Below, piece after piece: positions 28,131 to 38,165 of a DNA stretch of 64,000 nucleotides. The notes under the pieces were generated by a model. The model was not told where the DNA came from. It did no database searches and saw only the letters and a list, made by a program, of their open reading frames with translations. The position numbers and the translations under genes are program-made. Numbering within the stretch: the stretch's first letter is position 1; each line of letters begins with the position of its first letter. The stretch lies in the NCBI RefSeq assembly GCF_016859285.1, contig NC_053410.1, positions 21,097,558 to 21,161,557 on the forward strand, written 5' to 3'. This DNA comes from Xiphias gladius (Eukaryota > Chordata > Actinopteri > Istiophoriformes > Xiphiidae).

Positions 28131-29580
28131 GAGCCAAGAAATGCATTTAGTTCTTTCTCGGCAAAATCACAATAAATATCAAAGGTTAACGTCTCCGTAA
28201 ATAAGGGTTTTGGTTGAATTGTTTTTAATTTATGATAGAAGCTTAATATGGGTATTCGGGAACTCGGACATTACTTTTTTGTGGGTGATTCTTTGAGTGT
28301 TTATGTAAACATCTAAAAAATGTAGCTCCCCAAGTTATCTCTACAAGTATAAGTATATTCCTTATAAATATCTGCTACAGTTAAAAATTACATTGCCTTC
28401 ATCTTGCCTTCACTTTTATACCTAACAACAGCCACTGGTGACTGGTGTGTAGCATCTGTGTGAAATAAAATGTTGGAGAATCCAACAATCTGTTGCCTGG
28501 ATGTATGTGCTCATTGTATTTGACCTGTTATTACAAAAAATTTGCTGGCGGATGTTATCCGTAACTCCGTAGCTCATTGTATGTAACTCATATGTGACCA
28601 TGGGTGCTAAATAAAATGTATCCAATAAATAACGTGTGGAATATAAGATATTGAGAACTGTTCTGACTAGCCTAATCCTATAGAATAATTATGGATAAAT
28701 GTTTGAATAAATATGCCTTCTGTAGCAGTATAAAATGGAAAGCAACTCCACAAAACCTAAAGTTCCCAAATGGGGGTTTTCAACAAACCTGGCAGGTCTG
28801 GGTGTATAAAGTTCCCGTATGCGCTTTCCTGAGGTTCGTTCAAGTAACCCTCGTAAAGTGTCCACCTTATGTAGGTGTCATACATAACCGCGTGGTGAAA
28901 ACAAAGCCCTACAACACGTACAGCACGAAATACATTGCGATCCTAAAAGAGCAAGCAAATTCTTTTCTGTGGTATTTTGTAAGTCAGTCTAAACTTTAAA
29001 GTTCTCTTGTCTGTTGAAACAATTTTGTTCACACTGGAGATAAGGAGAGGCTATCTAAATCTAAACCTCCACCCACAAATATCATACAAAACACCATAGC
29101 TTATGATACAACATATCAAAGAAAACTATTTTTAAAAAAATATATACGTGTGTGTGTGTGTGTGTGCATGTGTGTCAGAAATGCAGGCAGCATAATTTAT
29201 TCGCGTTCACAGGTTTTTAATGTCTTGTTTGTATAATTGTATAATATATTGTATAATTTCGTTACCCGTGAACAAGCCATCACCCCTGGAGTATCGACAC
29301 CCGTGATTGGTTGTGGGCAGCGTGTCTCCTCCAGTCCCGGAAGAAGGAAGAGTTTACGCAGAGAGAGGAAAGTCTGTTGACAGCAGAAATCACACCCAGG
29401 CCACTGACAACTTTTAACACATTTTCTCATTCTGTTGATCTGTCCGGGATTGCATTCTGGTGTTTGGACCTAGCAGGAGCTCTCAAGGTACTTGACGGTT
29501 ACATTTGTGTCCACAGAGGAAGATGGTTGGTGGTTTCTCTCCAGTTAACTTGTGATTATAAACTCTTTCAGGTATGGAAT
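28131..29580. other. Intergenic, eif3a-dennd10 (head to head)
   Basis: The two genes point away from each other with 1634 bp between start codons. The first kilobase is AT-rich unique sequence without a recognisable gene; a (GT)n tract lies at 29145-29167. The part 29280-29400 is less AT-rich (ACACCCGTGATTGGTTGTGG with a CCAAT-type ATTGG box near 29304, then CCAGTCCCGG) and is the likely dennd10 promoter. A 5'UTR intron is possible because an acceptor-like CTCTTTCAG precedes the start codon. Confidence 0.45.
29145..29167. repeat. (GT)n microsatellite
   Basis: About eleven GT units with a short extension. Confidence 0.9.
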
Positions 29581-32500
29581 ATGGCAACAACTGAAACGCA
29601 GCTTATGTTAAGCGTCGGATTAATCGGTAAGTGTCAGTTCGCAGGAGGTTTCTTGGCTCTTTGTCGGTTTTCAACCCAAGCTGGCGCCTCAGCCTCACTG
29701 TACGTGCAGGAGAATCACATGATGCCAATGTGACCCAAAAGTGTCCCATCCGCAGGGATCCGTGGCCCTCATTGGTTCATTGCTCCTGCATGTTTGGCCT
29801 GTGTGCATTAATGAGCCGGTCAAATACATGCTAAATGCATAACACAGACCCCCAAGATTTGGCCCCGGGAAGCCCTCTCCTAGACCATTTTTAATCTCTG
29901 GCCATCTTCTAATATATTAACATTGATGTATGATATTCAGTGATGGTATTATTCTTTTTTTCTGCCCAGAGAAAGATGTGAATGGAGACACACTGTGGGT
30001 GTGGTGCTATCCTTCCGTGGACTCAGACCTGAGGCAGGTCCTGCTCAGCAAGTGCTGTCTGACGCAGGACGTCCGGGATTTCCACACCTTTGTGTTTGGA
30101 CAGTTCTGTCGTACCTGGTTCTACATAACCACCGTGGAGGTACAGGAACCTACAGCACTAAACAAGGTACAGCATCATCATGCAGAGACTCCTCCATCAT
30201 TAGTATTTTGCCTTGAACTAGGAACAATGACTTTGGGGCTGAAACGAGTGATTGTTTTCATTCTGGATTGATCTGCTGATCGTTTTTGTGGTTAATCAGT
30301 TATTCGTTTAGTCCTTAAAATGCAAGAAAATGGAGAAAAACACTCATGACAGTTTCCCAGAGACAAAGGTGAGGTCTTCAGATTGCTAGTTTTATCTAAT
30401 CAACAGCCCTATACGCAAAGATATTTGATTTACAATGATATAAGACGGAAAGAGGCAGCCAATCCACACATTTAAGAACCTGGAACAAGCAGTTGCTTGG
30501 ACTCTTTCTTTGATAAATTGTTAATGGTAATGAATTAACAAAATTGTGAATTTATTTTCTGTCGGTCCACTAATTGAGTTTTGTCTGTATTTCCTCCCTT
30601 CAAGGTCACTCACTTTTCAATAGTCGTTACAGCCAAAGACTTCAACCCCGAGAAGTATGCTGCTCTTAGTAGAATACTCTGCAGGTAACAGTGTTTGTGA
30701 AAATGAAGTTCTCGGCTATTGTACGGGTAATGTTAATACTGTACTTTGGACAGCACTTATTTAGTGGAGTGGTATGTTTTAATTTGTTATTCAGGATGTA
30801 CATCAAGCATGGCAGTCCAGTGAAGATGATGGAGGCTTACATCACTGTTCTCACCAAAGGAATTTGTCAGAGTGATGAAAATGGCTCCTTTTTCATTAAG
30901 GACTACGATGTTCGGAAGGCATACTTGGCCGGCTCAGTCAAAGGTAAGACGTCACAGCCGTGGAGAGGAACACTAATCAGTATTTTTGGGCACTATGGTC
31001 TGATTTCACTTCAATCTTGACGCAATGGATTTATTGTCCTATCAGAGCTCAGACTATTAGATGATTTATTGATCGACAGAAAAATAATCAGCAACTGTTT
31101 TGGAAACTGATTAATTGTTTCATTTTCATTTTCAACCAAAAATGCCAAACACTTGCTGCTTCCAGCCTCTCAGATGCAAAGATTTCCTGCTTTTTGTCGT
31201 CATATACAATAGTAAACTGAATATCTTTGGGTTTTGGCCTGTTAGTATGACATGACATGCAATCTAAGGACGTCATTGGGCTATGACAAATCATGATGCG
31301 GATTTTCTAACAATTTCACATTTTGTAGACTGAACAATTCATTGATAAATCAAGAAAATAGTCAGCAGATTAATCGATAGTAAAAATAATAGTTAGTTGT
31401 AGCCTTAACTTATATTCAAGTAAGCTTGGGCTACAAAGAACTACTACATGTAAATTATTTTCATGATTTAAATTTATTATTCCCTTTAGAATGGAGTTCA
31501 TTGAGCAAACTATAGCTGATTTAGCATTTTTACTTTGTAATATGATGTAGAAAAGGCAACCAAGGCGTTTTACTCTCACCGTTGCCTGTGATGCAGGTGA
31601 TATTACCAGTTAATGCTGAAAGAAAGCAGGAAAACACCGCTAAAACTGAAAGTGGTTCGCAAGACCCAAAGTCCTTCAGAGAGGAAGGTGGGTCATCCAG
31701 TTTACTTCCAAGTGTCTGCTCTGTCTCAGATGTGGTGTCTCAGTTTGGTTTGGAGACTATCATCCTGTATACTGCTCTCATGCTGAAGAGGAGGATCGTC
31801 GTCCATCACCCTCGTATTGAAGCACTGTTGGAGTTTACAAGGTAAATCTGAGACTTAAATTCAAGTTATTTGGGTTAAAACCTTAATTATAATATGGTGG
31901 TAGAGATTATTGTTAACTCTTTACCTGTTTCCTTCAAGAGTTCTGCCGGCTCTGACGTGGCACAGGAAAGACTGGTCCATCCTGCACCCGTATGTGCACC
32001 TGACTGATATTGAACTGGAGGATTTAAAGAAATGCCCTGGTGAGGCTGCCTCCTGATTTATTTACTCTGACTGACGGTAAACCGTCATGGCGAGACCTCT
32101 CCTCATGCCACCATCTGCACTGTGATCACTGTGATCTCATGGCGTGGAAATGAATTATTTATGCATCAGTATGTTTGTTTTCTCCACAGGGTATGTAGCA
32201 GGGTTTTTGGATCCAGAAGTGAGCAACAGATCAGACTTGTTTGATGTGTATGTCAACCTCCCTGACGGTGTCATCACAGTATCCCAGAGTGCCAAAGGTA
32301 CAGTATGTTGAAAGAGAAAGCGACATGTTTCTAAGAGCACTGTGATTCCTGAGAGAGTAGGACAGCATTTCCCCCAGACTGACGTCGAGTTTCCCACCAC
32401 AGAGGCCATGGCTATGGGGAAGTTACACAAAGACGTTGGTCACCTCATCGTCCAGTCTGCAGGGGATACTGAGAGGTCGGACACTCAGGTGATTAAGGTG

Positions 32501-32764
32501 AGAACACACTCAGAACATTAACGGGTCTGTTTTCAAGCCAAAGTTGTGAGGAATGTTGTCTTGAATCTAACACGACGACCAAACTTCCATTCACAGGACA
32601 TCTCTGTGAAGACGAAAGAGATCCTCGCCAACTTGGTCGCCCTGGCTGACGAGTGTGAAGACTCTAAGATCACACTGGAAGGTTTAAAGCAGCACCATTT
32701 CCCTCCGGCGACGGAGAATTTCCTCTTTCATTTGGCAGCTGCCGAGCAACTTCTCAGGATATAA
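29581..32764 (+). CDS. dennd10: DENN domain-containing protein 10 (FAM45A)
   Basis: DENN-family protein linked in mammals to late endosome function and Rab27 control. Nine coding exons: 29581-29626, 29970-30166, 30605-30684, 30795-30943, 31730-31841, 31939-32039, 32190-32297, 32403-32497, 32597-32764; 1056 nt, 351 aa (human about 357). The start [18 protein letters not shown] and end [20 protein letters not shown] match the family. Landmarks: LWVWCYPS near the N-terminus, [37 protein letters not shown], and [20 protein letters not shown] in the central DENN core. All introns are GT-AG. An ATG at 29574 is in another frame and is not used. Introns 2 and 4 carry two copies of one MITE-like repeat. 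Confidence 0.95.
30236..30577 (+). mobile_element. MITE-like repeat, copy 1 (dennd10 intron 2)
   Basis: Begins GGGCTGAAACGAGTGATTGT and ends near TTCTGTCGGTCCACTAATTG. It aligns by eye with the reverse complement of 31053-31410: shared segments include the 'gatta(a)tctgctga' head, 'caaagatatt...gtttac' in the middle, and the 'ttctgtcg.tc' tail. Such ~350-bp elements beginning GGCTGCAACTAACGATTATT are common in fish and resemble nonautonomous DNA transposons. No coding content. Confidence 0.6.
31053..31410 (-). mobile_element. MITE-like repeat, copy 2 (dennd10 intron 4)
   Basis: On the minus strand it begins GGCTACAACTAACTATTATT, followed by CGATTAATCTGCTGACTATT, and ends TTCTGTCGATCAATAAATC. 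Same family as 30236-30577 but opposite orientation. It is the better-preserved copy, keeping the fish-typical AACCCAAAGATATTCAGTTT core. No coding content. Confidence 0.7.
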
Positions 32765-33054
32765 ACCTGTTTTTCCGATGCGCCGCTGCAGGACGACGGT
32801 ACTGTCAGCAGCTTGGATTCTGGCTGTGCTGTTTTTGTATGTCTTGGGATAATTGCTGTTTTCTGAAAGGCTTGTGCCGACTCTTGCGGTTATCATGAGA
32901 GTGTGCACAAGACACTTTCTCACCGTCACCTTCAGGTGAATTAGGAAAGTGTCACTAGCATCAAATTTTGGCTTACAGTGTTGTGCTTATATGAGGCACG
33001 ACTCACATCGTGTACCAATATGAGGGTGTTTAACATCATGGAATTAAAGTTTAA
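32765..33054 (+). other. dennd10: dennd10 3'UTR
   Basis: The first ~290 nt after the stop hold an ATTAAA at 33043-33048 that could serve as poly(A) signal; a further AATAAA near 33640 is possible if the transcript reads through the inverted-repeat element that follows. Confidence 0.4.
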
Positions 33055-33531
33055 GTCAACAAAATACCATGAAAAGACCAAAATCAACAAGTAACTGATC
33101 CTACTTACAAGTGTTGCCTTTAGTCAAAGCCTGATTATATCTTATTTCTCTGAGCCATAGAGCTCCATTGTTGGTCAGAAACTATTTAAACACATCAACG
33201 AGCCACACTTTCACTGCGTGACATCTTTCTTGATTATGACGAACACTGGCACTGAAGTTAATTTTGATTCAATCCCCCATACACAGTCCTGCTGCTGTTA
33301 ATCACTGGAACGCTAAAATGTGTATTCATCCACAGCGGAAAATAGTCCCCAACAAGTGCACTGTTTACTTCTGGTGTTTGCTAAAACCTGCAGTGCCCAG
33401 CTGTTTTAGGAAATTATTGTTTTTTTTTTGTTTTGTTTTTTTTTTTACCACTGACAGAGTAGGGAACTGTAAAGTATATAAAGACAGACTAACACACTGT
33501 TGATTTTGGTCTTTTCATGGTATTTGTCGAC
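33055..33531. mobile_element. Unassigned element with ~35-bp inverted repeats
   Basis: Left arm 33055-33089 (GTCAACAAAATACCATGAAA then AGACCAAAATCAACA) and right arm 33498-33531, which is its reverse complement with about two differences. The ~480-bp unit has no open frame of substance and includes a T-rich run near 33420-33446. A TTAA directly precedes the left arm but is absent on the right. Most like a nonautonomous DNA transposon; I cannot name a family. Confidence 0.6.
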
Positions 33532-34024
33532 AAAAAGATATATATAAAATAATGATAGCCTTATCCTATAACATTAGTAGTTATGGACAATGGACAATAC
33601 AATACAGTATTTTTCTCAAATGTTGTGAAATTGACACAAATAAACTGGTACTTTTTCAGCTGGTACATCTGATAGTGCTGTCCAGATGTTAGCTTCCACT
33701 CCACTGCACTTACGAACGTCACAAATCTTGTTCTTGGTCTGAAACAACTCACTGCAAAGAGTCCGACCCGGATGTATTTGTGTAGTAACAGCAGCTGAAA
33801 TGACTCAGATGCGATGAGCACCATTATTAATAAGTTAGTTGATAGAAACTGCTTTGTACGTGGTCATCAGATCACAATTGCAATAGACCTTGCACAACAT
33901 GTGGGTTTATTTACATTTTTTTTAAACAATGTCACATTTTGTATTTAATGACTTTAGTGTCACACAACTGAAATATACGCTATATATAGATATAGATATA
34001 TCTATATATAAATATATAAATATC

Positions 34025-34064
<40 letters not shown>

Positions 34065-34570
34065 TATAAATACCTATATATCTAAAAATATATAAATAAA
34101 AAAGAACTGTTCCTCATCAATCTGCAGCTGATCAAATAATAATTCATGCTTCTATTCCACAATGATTTATATCGCATTATGTGTGTCTTACTATTCAGGT
34201 TCTATTTTTTTTTATTTTTTACTAATGTACAGTTACTAAAGTTGTGTTACTGTTGAGTACATTTTCAACCACATTGCCAAAAGGATGGTTTTTTTGCCTC
34301 ACTATTTCATATAAGACACAGAGTGCGATGCACATAAATGCTCACTTAAGTTTGAAAACTAAATGTATTTTCATGAATTGTTGTAATATTTCCTATCTAT
34401 AAAATCACCTAATATTCCAACTAAATAAAATTACTATTAGAAACTATCTTCAAGTTTCTTGAAATGCTTTTTTTTTTTTTTTTAAACAAAATATTCTACA
34501 TGAAACTCTGAGAAAAAGCTGCATTTGATTTTTGGGTCTGTTACATGGATCATATATTTTCAGCTGCATG
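33532..34570. other. Intergenic, dennd10-sfxn4 (tail to tail)
   Basis: No gene seen. Contains a (TA)n/(GA)n tract at 33978-34100 and T-runs near 34205 and 34470. The two genes converge here, so this is shared 3' flank. Confidence 0.5.
33978..34100. repeat. (TA)n with (GA)n simple repeat
   Basis: TATATA/TAGATA units, a run of about nine GA units near 34049-34064, then more TATATA-like sequence. Confidence 0.9.
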
Positions 34571-34664
34571 ATGTTAAAGAAGACATTTATTTTCATGCTA
34601 TCCAGCACTGGCAACTGTATTTTGGGTCTCAGTTGATTTTGAATCTACTACATGTAACTGCTCC
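34571..34664 (-). other. sfxn4: sfxn4 3'UTR with poly(A) signal
   Basis: A minus-strand AATAAA at 34586-34591 lies about 75 nt after the stop, giving a very short 3'UTR. A longer one cannot be excluded. Confidence 0.5.
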
Positions 34665-37644
34665 TCAGAGTCCTCTGTTGTAGAATAACTGTCCGTCGAC
34701 TGCTGCAGCCTGTAGCTCCTCCTCCAACTTTTCCTTCTTTATCTGTAAAACAAGGTCAACGTCAGCTGAGTTCTACACAAGGAGAACATTATGGCAAAGT
34801 GGAGGATCGTGAATCTTACTGTTCCCAGTTGTGGAAAGAGACTGAACGACACAGGGATCATTAGACCCAGAACAAATGCAACGCTCATGTGACGGAGAGG
34901 AGCGACCAGCAAAGAGTTCCTCTGGAAGAGTCTTGTTCTGTAAAGGAAAATCCATTCGGTTAAGTTTAACTAACGGGTGCAAAGTAAATGGAAGTAAATT
35001 TAAAAGTAACTCACCTCTGTAAAAGCAACACCAGCAGATTAGGAACAGCAGCAGTTGTACCAAACAGTGCCGCTCTCGACAACGCAGTTTCCCTCACAGC
35101 CTGAACAAAAAGAAAAAAAATATTTAACACTGCAAGTTTTTTTATGAGCAGACTTTTTTTTTTTTCCTTTTGCTCCATTTTCTTCTCACCTTTTCTCCTG
35201 CTGCTTTAGAGATCCCGACAGGATTTCCATTGGAATCAAACACTTGGATCCCTGTTTCTGACTCCTCGCTTCTAACAGTGAAGACATTGAAGAAGGCCAA
35301 AGCAGCTGGAGAGAGTTACACAACATGTTAGTGTAAAAAGTCCTACCTGTTACTACTGGATCCTTGCCAACGGACTTATTATAAATCATAAGAAAAAAGG
35401 AAAATAAGCGAATGATGTACCATTTTGTGTCTGCCTTGAGTTGAATTTATAATGTATGGACCTATCTTTCCATTATCTGTGTGTACAATGTAAAATTGTA
35501 CTCTGATGTGTGACACAATACTGTTTATGCTACAGTATTGTTAATTTCAGAATAAAGAGCTTACCTGAGAGAGGGATTGGTAATATCGATCTAAAGAAAG
35601 TCTGGACCGGTGCACTTCTTACACCGAGTCGGTTAATGAAAATTTGAGGAAGGGCCTGAAAAAGAAGATACATTAGGAACTTTTGTAAATTATACAGTCT
35701 ATATGAAACACTGAACAGTTGCCGCCAACACCATCAGGTTACACACACCCCTGCACATGTTGCATAGGACACTGTCCCAGCGATCAATAGCAGCTGCTTC
35801 AGAGACGTCCTCTTACCCTGGTGGTGAGAGATAAAGACAGATAGAGAGGGAGGACGTCAGATTAAAGACTGCAGATTAACAACGGATTTAAGCAGATGGG
35901 AGTAATTTCAGGTGGTGACATTGGTGTCTTCTAACTCATTATCTGAAAACATATGGACATCACAGTTGCATTTTTTTGTTACCGATTTGTGTTACTTATT
36001 CATTACCTGCTCTGATGAAGAATTTCTGTTTGCATAGTTGAACCCTGCACTGTAGCTCTGCAGCAAAAACTGAAAGAATGTATTTTTTAATCATTAATGT
36101 ACATAGTGTTATAGCTACATGTATCATATTTTTATTAATATGATTAATATGCTTCCTTACCTGCCAAAACAGAGCTGGTTTGACATTGTTGTGAGGCAAA
36201 AAGCTGGCAACCACCTAAAACAAAAAAATTTACTTTTTTTCAAAGTTTGTTTCACCACCACTACAATATCAAGAATATCTAAGTTTCATTAAATATTTAT
36301 TGAATGACACACGTACCAAAGGTGCTGATATTGGCAATAATGCTAGAAAGAAAATGACAGAAGTGCGGGCATCAGCATGTATTTTTCAAACTGTTTCAGT
36401 GATACAGTTACACAGTAGTAATATACATGATATGCTGTGTGCAAGTTCCAAAGATGTAATTTGAGATGTTTATAGACTTGTTTTAATGCCACTGGAATTG
36501 AAATTAAACCCAACAAAGCTGGCAAAACAAGCCCATTTCTCATCACAACTAGTGAAAATTGTCTTTAAGATTTTTACATACTTTTTTGAAAAACCTGCAA
36601 ACACTATGATTTACTGCCATTAGAGTTTCTATAAGAACATTTTAAATACTTGTTGATACTACATGGTATGACATTTTAATATTGGCTGGAGAAAGATTAG
36701 TTAAGGTCTTAATTCCGCTGTACCTGGAGGGCGGAAAACTAGTGGAAGAACAGCTCCAGAATCAGCGTGGACGGACGACTGTAAACAAAGAGCAAACATT
36801 AAGACTTTCAAACTCCCTCAAGTCACGACATCCGGACACCACAGCTTCCAGAGGATAAAACATCTGGACACATTCAAAGACATAAACACATTGGTAAAAA
36901 TGAATTTCAGTTCCTTTGATACAAATATTTGATGTATGTGGCTCAAATGTCCAAAAATATACGATGCTCATCTATTCAACAGAAGCAGAAGCAGCAATCA
37001 TTACAGCACTATACGTTATTATGCCTTGATAAATACTGAGACAGTGATGTTTATGAAGACAATTTTCAGTAAATTTTGATTAATTTAGAAAATATTCCCA
37101 ATATAATTTGTTTCGTGATGCTTTCAATACTTACAAGAGCAAGAGTCAGAGCAGGTGCATCCTAGAGAAGGAAGAACAAAGAGGATCAAATCGATCTGTG
37201 GCAAGCTGAAAGTTAGGTTATAGGGACAACTGACTAACCACTGTCAAGCAAAAATGTCATCTGACCTTTTCACTTTTCTCCCCACCTTGAAGGAGAGAGT
37301 GGGCCCTCTGTATTTCAGCCTGAGGAGAACAGCATCACTAGTTAAACATCAGATATTTTCTACTCGCCTCCCAGGATCAGATCACTGCAGTGGCTGCTAC
37401 TTACATCAGAGGAGAGCAGCAAAGTTGGATCGAGGAGATTTACCCAGGTCTGTACCCGACTGAGGAAAGACTGCAAAAGAAGGTACAGTTCAACAAAACA
37501 TAGGAGGGACCAAGATGGAAACACAGTTTCATTGTAACTGACTGAAAGTAACCCAGTATATCCTCATCACTGATGATGTTCTGCATGTTAGAACAAAGCA
37601 GTTACCTGCCCTTGGCTTTTCCAGTACAACAGATTAGAATCCAT
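34665..37644 (-). CDS. sfxn4: Sideroflexin-4
   Basis: Inner mitochondrial membrane protein of the sideroflexin family, needed in vertebrates for Fe-S biogenesis and complex I. Fourteen coding exons (minus): 37644-37606, 37470-37405, 37319-37266, 37161-37135, 36778-36724, 36342-36317, 36214-36161, 36057-36007, 35817-35749, 35655-35565, 35305-35190, 35100-35015, 34937-34820, 34742-34665; 930 nt, 309 aa (human 337). Starts MDSNLLYWKSQGQSF and ends QLFYNRGL. Family landmarks: WVNLLDP, LSSVHADSGAVLPLVFRPPA, AVRETALSRAALFG, MIPVSFSLFPQLG. Several hydrophobic segments follow the FRPPA region, consistent with a multispan membrane protein. Several exons are tiny (26-27 nt); the assignment rests on splice sites plus an unbroken frame. 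The third exon has two candidate donors and only the one at 37266 keeps frame. Confidence 0.93.
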
Positions 37645-38165
37645 TAGAACAACAAGCCCATTTACCTCTCAGAAATTAAATTTCTTACACTAACGCTACA
37701 ACAGTTCACATGGATTTCTCATGCTTTTGAGGTCAAGTTCTATTTAGAAACGACTTCCGCGTCAACCACGTGTTCACTAGTGGGCGTGGTTATGCTACAT
37801 TCAGGAACATCGGAAATATCGGAGGTCATATTTCTATATATTCATATCTATTTTGCCGTTGTGTTCCCTTTATTTAGCCGATAGCGCAGGGATAATGTTC
37901 ATGATTGATGCTAAAACAGATGAACAAATTCCACTTATTGATAATAATATATAATAATATTAATAAGAAGTTTCACACGCAGCAGCGTTTTGTTGTTTTT
38001 TTTCCCAGTAACATTCTTCCACCACTGTTTCTGGCTCCCATACTTGTAAAGTAAAGCTGAACGTATATAATACGAGCTTATATTTTGTATTTATATTTTT
38101 CAGAGGTTTGCGTCGAATACGTGCGTAAATGACGCAATGACCGCCCTCTTCTGACATAATCCAAA
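37645..38165. promoter_or_regulatory. Shared divergent promoter, sfxn4 / prdx3
   Basis: Only 521 bp separate the two start codons, which point in opposite directions. The middle holds clustered promoter motifs: ETS-like ACTTCCG (37753-37759), E-box CACGTG (37767-37772) and a KLF/Sp-type GGGCGTGG (37782-37789). The prdx3 start codon itself sits in an AAAATGGCAGCCACCAT context resembling a YY1 site. Both products are mitochondrial, so joint control is plausible (inference). Confidence 0.6.
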
